From an uncultured Acetatifactor sp. (lineage in GTDB: Bacteria; Bacillota; Clostridia; Lachnospirales; Lachnospiraceae), in assembly GCA_910585665.1 (NCBI GenBank), contig CAJUFI010000008.1, positions 1 through 64,000 on the forward strand: 64,000 nucleotides of DNA, written 5' to 3'. Below are positions 16,832 to 26,000 of this stretch, piece after piece (position 1 is the stretch's first letter; every line of letters begins with the position of its first letter). Both the position numbers and the translations under genes were made by a program. The notes beneath the pieces were generated by a model. That model was not told the DNA's origin. It did no database searches and saw only the letters and a program-made list of their open reading frames with translations.

Positions 16832-17605
16832 ATGGATCCCATTCTGAAAATCGATTCCCTGAAAAAATATTACGGAAAACCAGGAAGCCAGACCAAAGCC
16901 CTGGACGGCATCACATTCCAGGTGATGCCGGGCGAATTCCTGGGTATCATGGGCAGCAGCGGCTCCGGCAAGTCCACGCTGCTGAACTGCATCGCCACGG
17001 TCACCCGCCCGGACGCGGGCACCATGACCATGGGCCACAGGCAGGTGCAGAAGCTGAAAGGGGCCAGCCTGGCAAAATACAGAGGACAGGAAATCGGCTA
17101 TCTGTTCCAGAATTTCGAGCTGCTGGACAATCTCACAGGGGAGGAGAACATCCTTCTGCCCCTGTCCATCCACAATGTGCCGGAGGCGGAGGGCCGGAAG
17201 CGCCTGGAACAGCTGGCAGGCTACCTGGAAATCACGGATGTCTATGACAAGTTCCCCGCCCAGATGTCCGGCGGGCAGAGACAGCGTGTGGGGGCGGCCC
17301 GGGCATTGATCCTGAATCCGAAGATCGTCCTGGCGGATGAGCCTACCGGCGCCCTGGACTCCCGGAGCGCGAAAGCGCTGATGGAGAAGCTGGCGGGACT
17401 GAACCGGGAGAGACAGGCCACCATTTTGATGGTGACCCACGACTCCAATGCGGCCAGCTACTGCGGGCGAATCCTGTTCATTCAGGACGGGCGGATCTTC
17501 CATGAGCTGAGGCGGAATCTGCCGGAGGAGTCCAGACAGGCATTTTACCAGAGGATACTGAAAGTGACGGCCCAGCTGGGAGGAGGTAGTGAAAATGTTC
17601 TTTAA
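16832..17605 (+). CDS. BceA-type ABC transporter ATP-binding protein
   Basis: ATPase of a Bce-type transporter that removes cell-wall-active peptides such as bacitracin from their targets. The 257 residues have Walker A GSSGSGKST, signature MSGGQRQRVGAARA and Walker B IVLADEPTGALD. AGGAGGAAAGG precedes ATG 16832. The stop overlaps the permease gene. The permease, regulator and kinase downstream complete the module. Confidence 0.92.
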   Translation: MDPILKIDSLKKYYGKPGSQTKALDGITFQVMPGEFLGIMGSSGSGKSTLLNCIATVTRPDAGTMTMGHRQVQKLKGASLAKYRGQEIGYLFQNFELLDNLTGEENILLPLSIHNVPEAEGRKRLEQLAGYLEITDVYDKFPAQMSGGQRQRVGAARALILNPKIVLADEPTGALDSRSAKALMEKLAGLNRERQATILMVTHDSNAASYCGRILFIQDGRIFHELRRNLPEESRQAFYQRILKVTAQLGGGSENVL

Positions 17606-19646
17606 ATTGGTGAGCAGAAACAGCAGAAGGAACCGAAAAGAGAACGGCCTGTTTTTTGCGTCCCTTCTGGTGACCATCGTGGCGTTTTACATTATCCTGG
17701 CGCTGCCAAGGCAGGACGTGATGCTTTTCCTGGCAAAGATGGAGAGCAACGCGGTGGATCGGCTTCTGGGGATGATTCCCCTGTTCTTCGGCGTGACGCT
17801 GTTCATCCTCTTTTTCCTGGTCTATTTTGCGCAGAAATACCAGATGGAGCGGCGCAGGCATGAATTCGGCGTCTACCTGATGCTGGGAATGCCCAGGCGG
17901 AAGCTGTTCGGCATGCTGCTGCTGGAGGATTTCGGGGGCAGCCTTCTGGCGCTGGCCATTGGTGTGCCTGTGGCCGTTCTGCTGTCAGAGCTGATCAGCC
18001 TGGTGACGGCCCGGTTCGTAGGGCTTGGCATCATCGGCCATTCATTCAGTTTCTCCCCCGGGGCGGTTCTGTGGACGGCGGTGGGATTTCTGCTGATCAA
18101 GCTGGCGGCATTCCTGATTCTCAGCGGCAGGGTTGTCAGGCAGGAAATCGGAAGCCTGCTGGTGGGGATGCCGGAGGGGATGAAAAAACAGCTGCCCGGA
18201 CCGGTATATGGGCTGGCGCTTGCGCTGGGCACCGTCTGCCTTGGGTCGGCATACCGAATGGGAATCATCGGAATTTCATGGTATAGAGTCAAGGGGATGG
18301 GACTGACGCTGCTGCTTGGAGTGCTCGGAACCATGCTGTTCTTCTTCGGGCTTCGGGCGGGCTTAGGGGTCTTGGCCAGGCGGGGCGGGAAGGACAGGCA
18401 GCTCCATGTATTCAATTTCCGGCAGCTCCAGGAGAGCGTCATCCAGCGTTCCAACACTTTGGCCGTCAGCTCTCTGCTGATGCTGGCGGCCCTTTGCTTC
18501 TGCGGCGCGGGAGTGGGGATTGCCGGTTTCTATCAGGAGAACGGGCGGCATGTGCTGGACTACACCTTCGGAGAGGGAGGAAGAGAGGATATGGACCAGA
18601 TTATGGAGTCCTTGAAAGAAAATAATCTGGACGGGTACTTTTCGGAACTGTTTGAGATAAGGCTGGGCAGAATCCGCTCCACAGAAAATGATTCCCCTTT
18701 TCAGATGGAGACAGTGCTGTCCGCCCTGGCAGAGAAAAAAGAGACCGATGACAGAAATTCGCTGATAGGGACGCTTGAATATGCCACCGAGCCAAGGCTG
18801 ATTGCGCTGAGCGGTTATAACCATCTCCTGACCGTTGCCGGTTATCCGCCCCTTGAGCTTGCGGAGGGGGAAGCGGCCGTCTACCTGGATTCGGAAACGG
18901 TATATTCTCCGCTGATGGATCAGGTGCTGGAGGAGAGACCGGAGGTGATGTTGGCTGGCAGAAAGCTTATCCTGACGGGAAAGGCGCAGACTGTCAATTT
19001 TGTCACGGACCGCGCCGTGCGCCTGTCGTTTGCCCTGATTCTGCCCGATGACATGTTTGCAGAGTTCGCAAGAGAAGACAGCGATACCATTTATCTGAAC
19101 GGCGTCCTGAACATGGAGCGCTTCCCTGGGGAGAGCCTGATGAATGCCATAGCACAGATAAACGAAAAACTAGATAAAATAGAACTGAATTACGAAAGTT
19201 TCTTGCAGAACATGGGAAGGCAGATTTTCTATATGGTGGCCGCCAGCTATCTCACGCTCTATCTGGCCATCGTCTTCCTGATCATCGCCAATACGGTCAT
19301 CGGCGTGCAGTTCCTGATGGGGCAGCGCAAATCCGACAGAAGGTACAAGACCCTGATTCATCTGGGGGCTACCCAGGAAGTCCTGTGCCGCTCAGTTGGG
19401 AAGCAGATTAGCTGGTATTTCGGGATTCCAACCTTCGTTGCCATTGTCAGCAGCATTTTCGGTGTCCGGGCCCTGTTCACCGGTCTGCTGCCTGCCAGGG
19501 TGAGCGGCAGCGTAGGGGGGATGATGGGGGTTTCGGCGGCTATGATTTTGATTCTGGTTGTGATAGAATGGATTTATATCGCGGCCGTCAGACGCTCCAG
19601 CCGCAGATACCTTTTGACGCTGATGGTGCCTGAGCGGGAAGAGTAA
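17595..19646 (+). CDS. BceB-type ABC transporter permease (FtsX family)
   Basis: Membrane subunit of the peptide-resistance transporter; in this family it also serves as the true sensor by contacting the kinase. The 683 residues show the expected plan of about ten helices, with FtsX segments near residues 50-110 and 540-670 and a large extracellular domain near residues 315-535, where the antibiotic complex is recognised. AGGAGG lies 8 bases before ATG 17595, which overlaps the bceA end by 11 bases; a GTG at 17589 is too close to that site. Confidence 0.92.
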   Translation: MFFKLVSRNSRRNRKENGLFFASLLVTIVAFYIILALPRQDVMLFLAKMESNAVDRLLGMIPLFFGVTLFILFFLVYFAQKYQMERRRHEFGVYLMLGMPRRKLFGMLLLEDFGGSLLALAIGVPVAVLLSELISLVTARFVGLGIIGHSFSFSPGAVLWTAVGFLLIKLAAFLILSGRVVRQEIGSLLVGMPEGMKKQLPGPVYGLALALGTVCLGSAYRMGIIGISWYRVKGMGLTLLLGVLGTMLFFFGLRAGLGVLARRGGKDRQLHVFNFRQLQESVIQRSNTLAVSSLLMLAALCFCGAGVGIAGFYQENGRHVLDYTFGEGGREDMDQIMESLKENNLDGYFSELFEIRLGRIRSTENDSPFQMETVLSALAEKKETDDRNSLIGTLEYATEPRLIALSGYNHLLTVAGYPPLELAEGEAAVYLDSETVYSPLMDQVLEERPEVMLAGRKLILTGKAQTVNFVTDRAVRLSFALILPDDMFAEFAREDSDTIYLNGVLNMERFPGESLMNAIAQINEKLDKIELNYESFLQNMGRQIFYMVAASYLTLYLAIVFLIIANTVIGVQFLMGQRKSDRRYKTLIHLGATQEVLCRSVGKQISWYFGIPTFVAIVSSIFGVRALFTGLLPARVSGSVGGMMGVSAAMILILVVIEWIYIAAVRRSSRRYLLTLMVPEREE

Positions 19647-19650
19647 AAAG

Positions 19651-19809
19651 GGCGGCTGGAAGCCCTATGCGGAGACATGGTGCTGGATGGACAGATACGG
19701 AACTGGAAACAGTATCTGTCCATCCAGCGCCCATAGGGGTTACAGGCGCATGGCGGCTGGAAGCCCTATGCAGGGACATGGTGCTGGATGGACAGATACG
19801 GAACTGGAA
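19651..19809 (+). repeat. 58-bp direct repeats with a shared central complementary arm
   Basis: Two 58-bp copies (19651-19708 and 19752-19809, two mismatches) lie 101 bp apart in the leader of the regulator gene. Between them sits GTATCTGTCCATCCAGC (19712-19728), the exact complement of GCTGGATGGACAGATAC in both copies (19682-19698 and 19783-19799). CATAGGG at 19732 can also pair with CCCTATG of either copy. Only one hairpin can form at a time. Confidence 0.85.
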
Positions 19810-19822
19810 TAGAGGAAAGTTT

Positions 19823-20521
19823 ATGAAACAGATTGCTATTGTGGAAGATGAGGAGATGATGCGGGAAGAGCTGGGGGACATGCTGCGCAAAGCGGGCTAC
19901 AGAATCCTGGAAATCAGGGACTTTGCGGGCGTGGCCGGGCAGCTCCTGGCGCAGAGACCCGACCTGGTGCTGCTGGATCTGAACCTGCCTGGGGAGAGCG
20001 GCTTCCAAATCTGCCGCCACATCAAACAGAAGAGCGCTATCCCGATTTTGGTTCTCACATCCCGGGATCAGATGCGGGACGAACTGCAGGCCCTGGGACT
20101 GGGGGCGGATGAATTCCTGACCAAGCCCTGTAGAAAGGAGCGTCTGCTGGCTCGGATCGCAAATGTGCTGAAGCGCTATGAGGGCCGGAGAAATCTGCTG
20201 GAGGGGCCGGGATTTTTGCTGGATCAGCAGACCTATACACTTTATACCGATAACCAATCTGCGGTTCTTCCTCAGAACCAGGGCAAGATGCTGGAGGTGT
20301 TCCTGAAAAGCGGCGGGGAGATTGTGACCAAAGACAATCTGTGCCTGGCTCTTTGGGGAACCACGGAATTCATTGACGAAAATGCCCTGCAAGTGAATCT
20401 GACCAGGCTGAAGAAGACCATGAAGAACCTGATGATGCACCAGAAAATCATGCCCGTTCGCGGAATCGGGTACAGGCTTGTGGCAGAGGGCGATGAGGAG
20501 ATGCCGTCGGAGAAAGGGTAA
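19823..20521 (+). CDS. BceR-type response regulator
   Basis: OmpR-family regulator of the peptide-resistance module. The 232 residues have a receiver domain (EDEEMM acidic pocket, LVLLDLNLPGESGF, lysine in ADEFLTKPC) and a winged helix (LWGTTEFIDENALQVNLTRL, IMPVRGIGYRLVAEG). AGAGGAAAG precedes ATG 19823. The last codons and stop lie in the first unit of a 36-bp tandem duplication. Under family rules it activates bceAB when the transporter is engaged. Confidence 0.9.
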   Translation: MKQIAIVEDEEMMREELGDMLRKAGYRILEIRDFAGVAGQLLAQRPDLVLLDLNLPGESGFQICRHIKQKSAIPILVLTSRDQMRDELQALGLGADEFLTKPCRKERLLARIANVLKRYEGRRNLLEGPGFLLDQQTYTLYTDNQSAVLPQNQGKMLEVFLKSGGEIVTKDNLCLALWGTTEFIDENALQVNLTRLKKTMKNLMMHQKIMPVRGIGYRLVAEGDEEMPSEKG

Positions 20522-20572
20522 GCCGATAGAGCGAAAATGCCGCCGGAGAAAGGGTAAGCCGATAGAGCGAAA
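20501..20572 (+). repeat. 36-bp tandem duplication at the bceR stop codon
   Basis: Two adjacent 36-bp units with one or two differences. Unit 1 encodes the end of BceR (MPSEKG and stop); unit 2 would encode MPPEKG and stop but lies after the stop. A recent duplication is the simplest reading. Confidence 0.75.
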
Positions 20573-20647
20573 TGGCATTCGGAGGAGCAACAAGCCGCAC
20601 AAAGTGGAACGGCATTTGGCAAAGAGATAAATTTGGAGAGGACAGAG

Positions 20648-21763
20648 ATGCAATCAACAGAAAGACAGCCCGCTGAGAGTCGGCACGCACTTGGCAAAGA
20701 GGAAAGCTGGAAGGACAGAAAGAAAGGCCGCGGAAAGAAAAATGGAATCATGCATAATGGAAAACGTCTGATGCAATATATCCCCTGGTTCTGCCTGTGC
20801 CTGGGGATAGACGGCTTCGCGGTGCTGCTGCTCTGGATAGCCGATGTGAAAGCGCTCCAGGCCATGGCAGCCACCATAGTGCTGGCCACTGCCCTTATGT
20901 TCGCGGCAATCTGCGCCGTGGTTCTTTTTCTGGAACAGGGCAGAGCGAACGCCTTTTGGGATTTCCTGGACACCCCGGACGAATATCACGAAAAATTCCT
21001 ACAGAAGCAGCTGAGCGTTTCCCAGGCAGAGGAAATACATGGCCTGGCCCTTGTGCTGCGCGAAAAACAGGATGCCCTAAGCGCGCTACAGACCAGGCTG
21101 GAGGAGTACGAGGAATATGTGGAGACCTGGGCCCACGAGACCAAGATGCCCCTTTCTCTGCTGGCCCTGCTTTTGGACAACCGCAGAGAAGAGCTGCCGG
21201 AACAGGTAGGATTCAAGCTGGACTACATTCAGAGCCGCCTGCAGGAATCCATTGACCAGATGCTGTTCTATGCCCGGATAAAAGGCATGCGGAAAGACTA
21301 TCTTTTTGAACACATCTCTGTAGACAGCGTCATTCAGGAGGTGCTGGAAGATTATCGCCCCCTGTTGGAGGAAAAAGGGTTCCGCACCGTCCTTCCTGAG
21401 ACAGACATCCCTGTATATACAGACCGCAGATCCTTCCGCTTCCTGTTGCAGCAAGTGGTCAGCAATGCCGTCAAATACAGCGCAGAACAGCCGGTTCTTC
21501 ACTTTGCCGTTATCCCCGGAGAGCGGACCTGTGTGCTGAGCGTCAGAGACAACGGAACCGGCGTGAAAAGCTGCGACCTTCCGTTTCTTTTTGAAAAAGG
21601 TTTCACGGGAGACTGCGGGGAGAACCGGAAAAAAGCCACGGGAATGGGCCTGTATCTGGCCAGCGAAATCGGAAAGGACTTAAAGCTTGCCCTGGAAGCG
21701 GACTCCCAGTTGGGGGAAGGCTTTGAGATGCGGATTGTCTTCCCGGTGGTGCACAGCGGCTGA
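20648..21763 (+). CDS. BceS-type intramembrane-sensing histidine kinase
   Basis: Kinase of the bacitracin-type module; such kinases lack an extracellular sensor and take the signal from the transporter. The 371 residues have a long basic N-tail, two close membrane helices near residues 45-105 with almost no external loop, a phosphoacceptor region around ETWAHETKMPLSLLAL and an ATPase domain (VVSNAVKYSAEQ, RDNGTGVKSCDLPFLFEKGF, KATGMGLYLASEI). GGAGAGG lies 6 bases before ATG 20648. An upstream in-frame TTG has no proper site. Confidence 0.9.
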   Translation: MQSTERQPAESRHALGKEESWKDRKKGRGKKNGIMHNGKRLMQYIPWFCLCLGIDGFAVLLLWIADVKALQAMAATIVLATALMFAAICAVVLFLEQGRANAFWDFLDTPDEYHEKFLQKQLSVSQAEEIHGLALVLREKQDALSALQTRLEEYEEYVETWAHETKMPLSLLALLLDNRREELPEQVGFKLDYIQSRLQESIDQMLFYARIKGMRKDYLFEHISVDSVIQEVLEDYRPLLEEKGFRTVLPETDIPVYTDRRSFRFLLQQVVSNAVKYSAEQPVLHFAVIPGERTCVLSVRDNGTGVKSCDLPFLFEKGFTGDCGENRKKATGMGLYLASEIGKDLKLALEADSQLGEGFEMRIVFPVVHSG

Positions 21764-21929
21764 AATACACACAGGAAGTTTGTGGATTTTGGGATTCCTC
21801 CGGCTTCCCTTTTCTCCCGATTCACTGCGATGCGCACAGAAGATCTGAGTATCTCTATCACTGGCCCGCTTTGGCATACACAGTTCCGGGCTTTCGCGGA
21901 AAGAACATGCGAAAATACCTTGCAGAGAC

Positions 21930-21958
21930 TTGTTTTTCCCTGGGAATTAGTGTATTTT
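21930..21958 (+). promoter_or_regulatory. Probable promoter of the FucU gene
   Basis: TTGTTT and TATTTT separated by 17 bases, about 70 bases before ATG 22030. Both hexamers deviate from consensus. Confidence 0.4.
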
Positions 21959-22029
21959 TAATTTAGGAAGGACATACAGTGATAGCATTTTCGACCAGGA
22001 AAGTGCGGAATGCAGAAGGAGGAAGCAAC

Positions 22030-22470
22030 ATGCTGAAAGGAATACCCAAAATCTTATCCCCGGAACTGTTGAAGGTACTGTGCGAGATGGGGCACAGCGA
22101 CCGTCTGATCATCGCGGACGGCAATTTTCCGGCAGAATCCATAGGAAAGGACGCCATCGTGATCCGCATGGACGGGCACGGGGCCTGTGAAGTGCTGGAA
22201 GCGATTCTGCAGCTGTTCCCGCTGGACACCTATGTGGAACATCCGGTGAACTTGATGCAGGTCATGCCCGGGGACAATGTGGAGACGCCAATCTGGAAGT
22301 CCTATGAGAAAATCGTGGAGGGCGCGGATGACCGCGGAGCCAGTGCCATCGGGCAGATTGAGCGGTTCGCTTTCTATGAGGAAGCCCGCAGCGCATACGC
22401 AATCATAGCCACCGGCGAGAGCGCTCTGTATGCCAACATCATGCTGCAGAAGGGCGTAGTGGTTGAGTAA
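22030..22470 (+). CDS. FucU/RbsD-family sugar mutarotase
   Basis: Interconverts anomers of a sugar such as fucose or ribose before kinase or isomerase action. The 146 residues match the FucU branch: GIPKILSPELLKVLCEMGHS, DRLIIADGNFPAES with the conserved histidine and aspartate, and the C-terminal tyrosine region ATGESALYANIMLQKG. AAGGAGG lies 7 bases before ATG 22030. No fucose or ribose operon is next to it, so the substrate is inferred only from family. Confidence 0.9.
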   Translation: MLKGIPKILSPELLKVLCEMGHSDRLIIADGNFPAESIGKDAIVIRMDGHGACEVLEAILQLFPLDTYVEHPVNLMQVMPGDNVETPIWKSYEKIVEGADDRGASAIGQIERFAFYEEARSAYAIIATGESALYANIMLQKGVVVE

Positions 22471-22630
22471 ATTCTGTGTGAGCGGGTACCCTCACCGATT
22501 GCGGCGGGGGTGCCTGCTTGTATTGCGGAAAAGTGTCTCCACCGTTCCGTAACACTGATTCAGAGACAGATTTCTGTGTAAGCCTTGCTGAAATATCGAT
22601 TCTGAAAAAGCAGAAGAAGGCAGAAGAAAG

Positions 22631-22680
22631 CATAGGAAAGCATAGGAAAGCATAGGAAAGCATAGGAAAGCATAGGAAAG
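22631..22680 (+). repeat. 10-bp microsatellite in a 5' leader
   Basis: Five perfect copies of CATAGGAAAG, with two related degenerate units before (from 22611) and one after (GACAGGAAAG, 22681-22690). Every unit carries a Shine-Dalgarno-like AGGAAAG; the last one serves ATG 22693. Confidence 0.9.
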
Positions 22681-22692
22681 GACAGGAAAGGT

Positions 22693-22974
22693 ATGTGCTT
22701 GTATGTAGAAGTCATTTTCTATTCCGGACAGCGTAAGGAATTGCCAGCGAGTGGTTATCGGCCGGACGCTGTCTTTCAGGGGAATCAGGATTACTGGGGG
22801 ATTACGTTTCTGGATTTGCCGGTTGAAAGGTTTGATGTCGCAACTCCGGCAATGATAAAGTTTACGTTCCAGGACTCCCACTATCAGGAAGTCGTACCGG
22901 GGCAATTTTTTACAATCCTGGAAGGGGCGCGACAGGTGGGCGAGGGAAAAATTATCTCAATAGAAGAAAAATAA
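22693..22974 (+). CDS. Small protein with an EF-Tu domain III-like C-terminus
   Basis: No function assigned. The 93 residues end in PGQFFTILEGARQVGEGKII, which resembles the barrel strand of EF-Tu domain III (F-x-I-x-E-G-x-R-x-V-G-x-G). The N-terminus (MCLYVEVIFYSGQRKELPAS) looks like the preceding strands, and there are no GTP-binding motifs. ATG 22693 is 2 bases after an AGGAAAGG that belongs to a 10-bp repeat tract. It lies 62 bases before addA, in the same direction, and may be cotranscribed. Confidence 0.6.
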   Translation: MCLYVEVIFYSGQRKELPASGYRPDAVFQGNQDYWGITFLDLPVERFDVATPAMIKFTFQDSHYQEVVPGQFFTILEGARQVGEGKIISIEEK

Positions 22975-23036
22975 GAAGCATTCATAGAAGATTCTTGGGT
23001 GACTGCTTCAGTCAATATAGGAAAAGGACAAAGAAA

Positions 23037-26000
23037 ATGGCAGTTACATTTACACCGGAACAGCAAAAGGCCATCGAACTGCATGGCCGGAATATCCTGG
23101 TATCCGCGGCGGCCGGAAGCGGCAAGACCGCGGTGCTGGTGGAGCGCATCGTGCAGATGGTCTGTGAGGAATCCCGGCCGGTGGACATAGACCGTCTGCT
23201 GGTGGTGACCTTCACCAATGCGGCGGCGGCGGAGATGCGGGAGCGGATTGCGGACGGAATCTCCAGGAGACTCACGGAATGCCTGGATTCCACGGAAAGT
23301 CAGCATTCCATGGAAGATCAGCATTCCACGGAAAGTCAGCATTCCACGGAATGGCAACATTCCACGGAATGTCGGCATTCCACGGAATGGCAACATTCCA
23401 CGGAAAGTCGGCATTCCACGGAATGTCGGCATTCCGTGCATATCCAGCGACAGGCCACTTTGCTGCACAATGCCCAGATTACCACCATCGACAGCTTCTG
23501 CCTCTTTCTGCTGCGGAACCACTTCAATGAAATCGGCCTGGATCCGGCATTCCGGATCGCCGACGAAGGGGAGGTCAGGCTCATGCAGCAGGAAGCGCTG
23601 CAGGAATTGATAGAGGATTCCTACGCTTCCGGCAGCGAAGCCTTCCGATATTGCGTGGAATATTTCTGTCTCGGGGGGAAGGAGAGCGTCCTGGAGCAGC
23701 ATATCCTGAACCTGTCCCGGTATGCGGCCAGCTTTCCCTGGCCGTCGGAGTGGCTCGCCAGGCGCAAGGAGGACTATGCGGCCGCAACGGTGGAAGAGGT
23801 ATGCGCCAGCCCCTACGCTGTGTGGCTGGTGGAGCATCTGAAGCGGATGGTTGGGGGATGCGTGGAGAAGCTGGGGCGGGTGCGGGCCCTCTGCGAGATG
23901 CCGGACGGACCCTATATGTACGGCGAGCTGGTGGATCAGGAGCTGGAGCAGCTGGAGGGGCTGCTTTCCTGTGCTTCTCTGGAGGACTTCAGCGTCAGGT
24001 TGCCGGCAGTGAACTTCGGCAAACTTTCCCCGAAAAAGGATGCAAGCGTCTCCCCGGCCAAAAGGGAGCTGGCCAAGGAAATGCGGGCATCGGTGAAGAA
24101 GAGCATCGGTAATCTGGAGGAGCGTTATTTTACCACGCCTATGGAGCTGGCGGCCAGACAGAACGCGGCATGCCGGGAGCCGGTGTGCACTCTGATTGAC
24201 TTGGTTCTGGACTTCGACAGGCGGATGCGGGAGAAGAAGAACGAGAAAAAGGTCATCGACTTTTCCGATATGGAGCATTACGCCCTGGACATCCTTCTGG
24301 AGGGACAGGGGGAGGACGCAAGGCCCAGTGCGGTGGCGTTGGAGTATAGACAACATTTCGTTGAAATATTGACGGATGAATATCAGGACAGCAATCTGGT
24401 ACAGGAGTATCTCCTGAAAGCGGTCTCAGGGGAGGAGGACGGGCATTTCAACCGTTTCATGGTGGGGGATGTGAAGCAGAGCATCTACAAATTCCGCCTG
24501 GCCCGGCCGGAGCTTTTCCTGGAGAAATATAACAGCTATGAGGGGGAGGACGCCGGGGCTGAAGATTCTGGCGCTGCTGTAGGGATGGGCGCTGCGGGAA
24601 ACGCCGGGGAAAACCATGCCATGGCAGATGGAAAGGAAGACGGGGACAGCAGCGAGACTTTGGCAGACCATGGCCTGGCCAGGGAAAGGGGGAGCTGCCA
24701 GAGAATCGACCTGGCCAGGAATTTCCGCAGCCGGATCCAGGTGGTGGAGACGGTGAACGATGTGTTCCGCCGCCTGATGAGCGAGACGGTGGGCGGGATT
24801 CCCTATGACGAAAGAGCCGCCCTGTATCCGGGGGCGGTCTATCCGGAAAACCCGGACTGCGCCAGCGAACTGCTGTTGATAGAAAAGCCGGAAAAAGGGG
24901 ACGAGCTGAACGCGAAGCAGGCGGAAGCGCTGACAATAGCCCGCAAGATCAAGGAACTTCGGGGAAGCTTTTCCGTGACGGACAAAGGGAGCGGCGGACT
25001 GCGGGCGGCAAGGTACAGCGACATGGTGATTCTGCTGCGCACCAACAGCGGATGGGACGAGGAGTTCAAGGAGGTGCTGGAGCGGGAAGGGATTCCGGTG
25101 TACATCACCTCCAAGACAGGCTATTTCGCGGCGGTGGAAGTACAGGAGCTTCTGCAGCTCTTGCGGGTGCTGGACAATCCCACCCAGGACATCCCCCTGT
25201 TCGGCGTCCTGAAATCCGTCTTCGGCGGCTTTTCCGAGGAGGAGATTGCGCAGATCCGCAGCGGGGCCAAGGGCTGCAGCCTGTATGACGCCATGAAGCG
25301 GTTTGCCGGGATTGCTGAAGCGCCGGGAGAGGATAGAATGCCGGTTTTGCTGCCGGAGCCGGGAGCGGTTGTTTTGCGTGAGCCGGGAGAGGGGAAGGGA
25401 ACAGAGGATAAGAGCCTGGAAACGCTTGGCAGTCCGGTGGCAAACGATGATACGAATATGCATAGTCGGTTGACAGAGGACGAGGACATTGAGGGACGCA
25501 CTGGGCAGATGTTTGGTGTCGGGTCGGAATCTGGCACAGAAACGGCCAGGGATACCAATGAATCTCAGACACCTCTCCAGATGAAAGCGGTTGCATTCCT
25601 GAACAAAATAGCCGACTACCGCAGCTGCACTGTCTATCTCCCCATCCGGGATCTGTTGACGAAGCTGATCAATGATTTCGGCTATCTGGACTATGTGACA
25701 GCCCTGCCCGCGGGGAGCAGAAGACGGGCCAATGTAGAGATGCTGCTGACCAAGGCATCGGATTTTGAGAAGACCAGCTACTTCGGCCTGTTCCATTTCA
25801 TCCGCTACATGGAACAGCTGGAAAAATACAACGTGGACTACGGCGGAGCGGAGCTGCTGGACGAGAACGCGGATGTGGTGCGCATCATGAGCATCCACAA
25901 GAGCAAAGGGCTGGAATTCCCCGTCACCTTTGTGGCGGGCCTGAGCAAGCGGTTCAACATGCAGGACGTGAACCAGTCCCTGATACTGGACATGGATCTG

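Noticed and set aside
23283..23444. Alternate frames of the addA minisatellite give long repeat peptides on both strands
   Set aside because: They are shadows of the addA frame, without ribosome sites or conserved starts.
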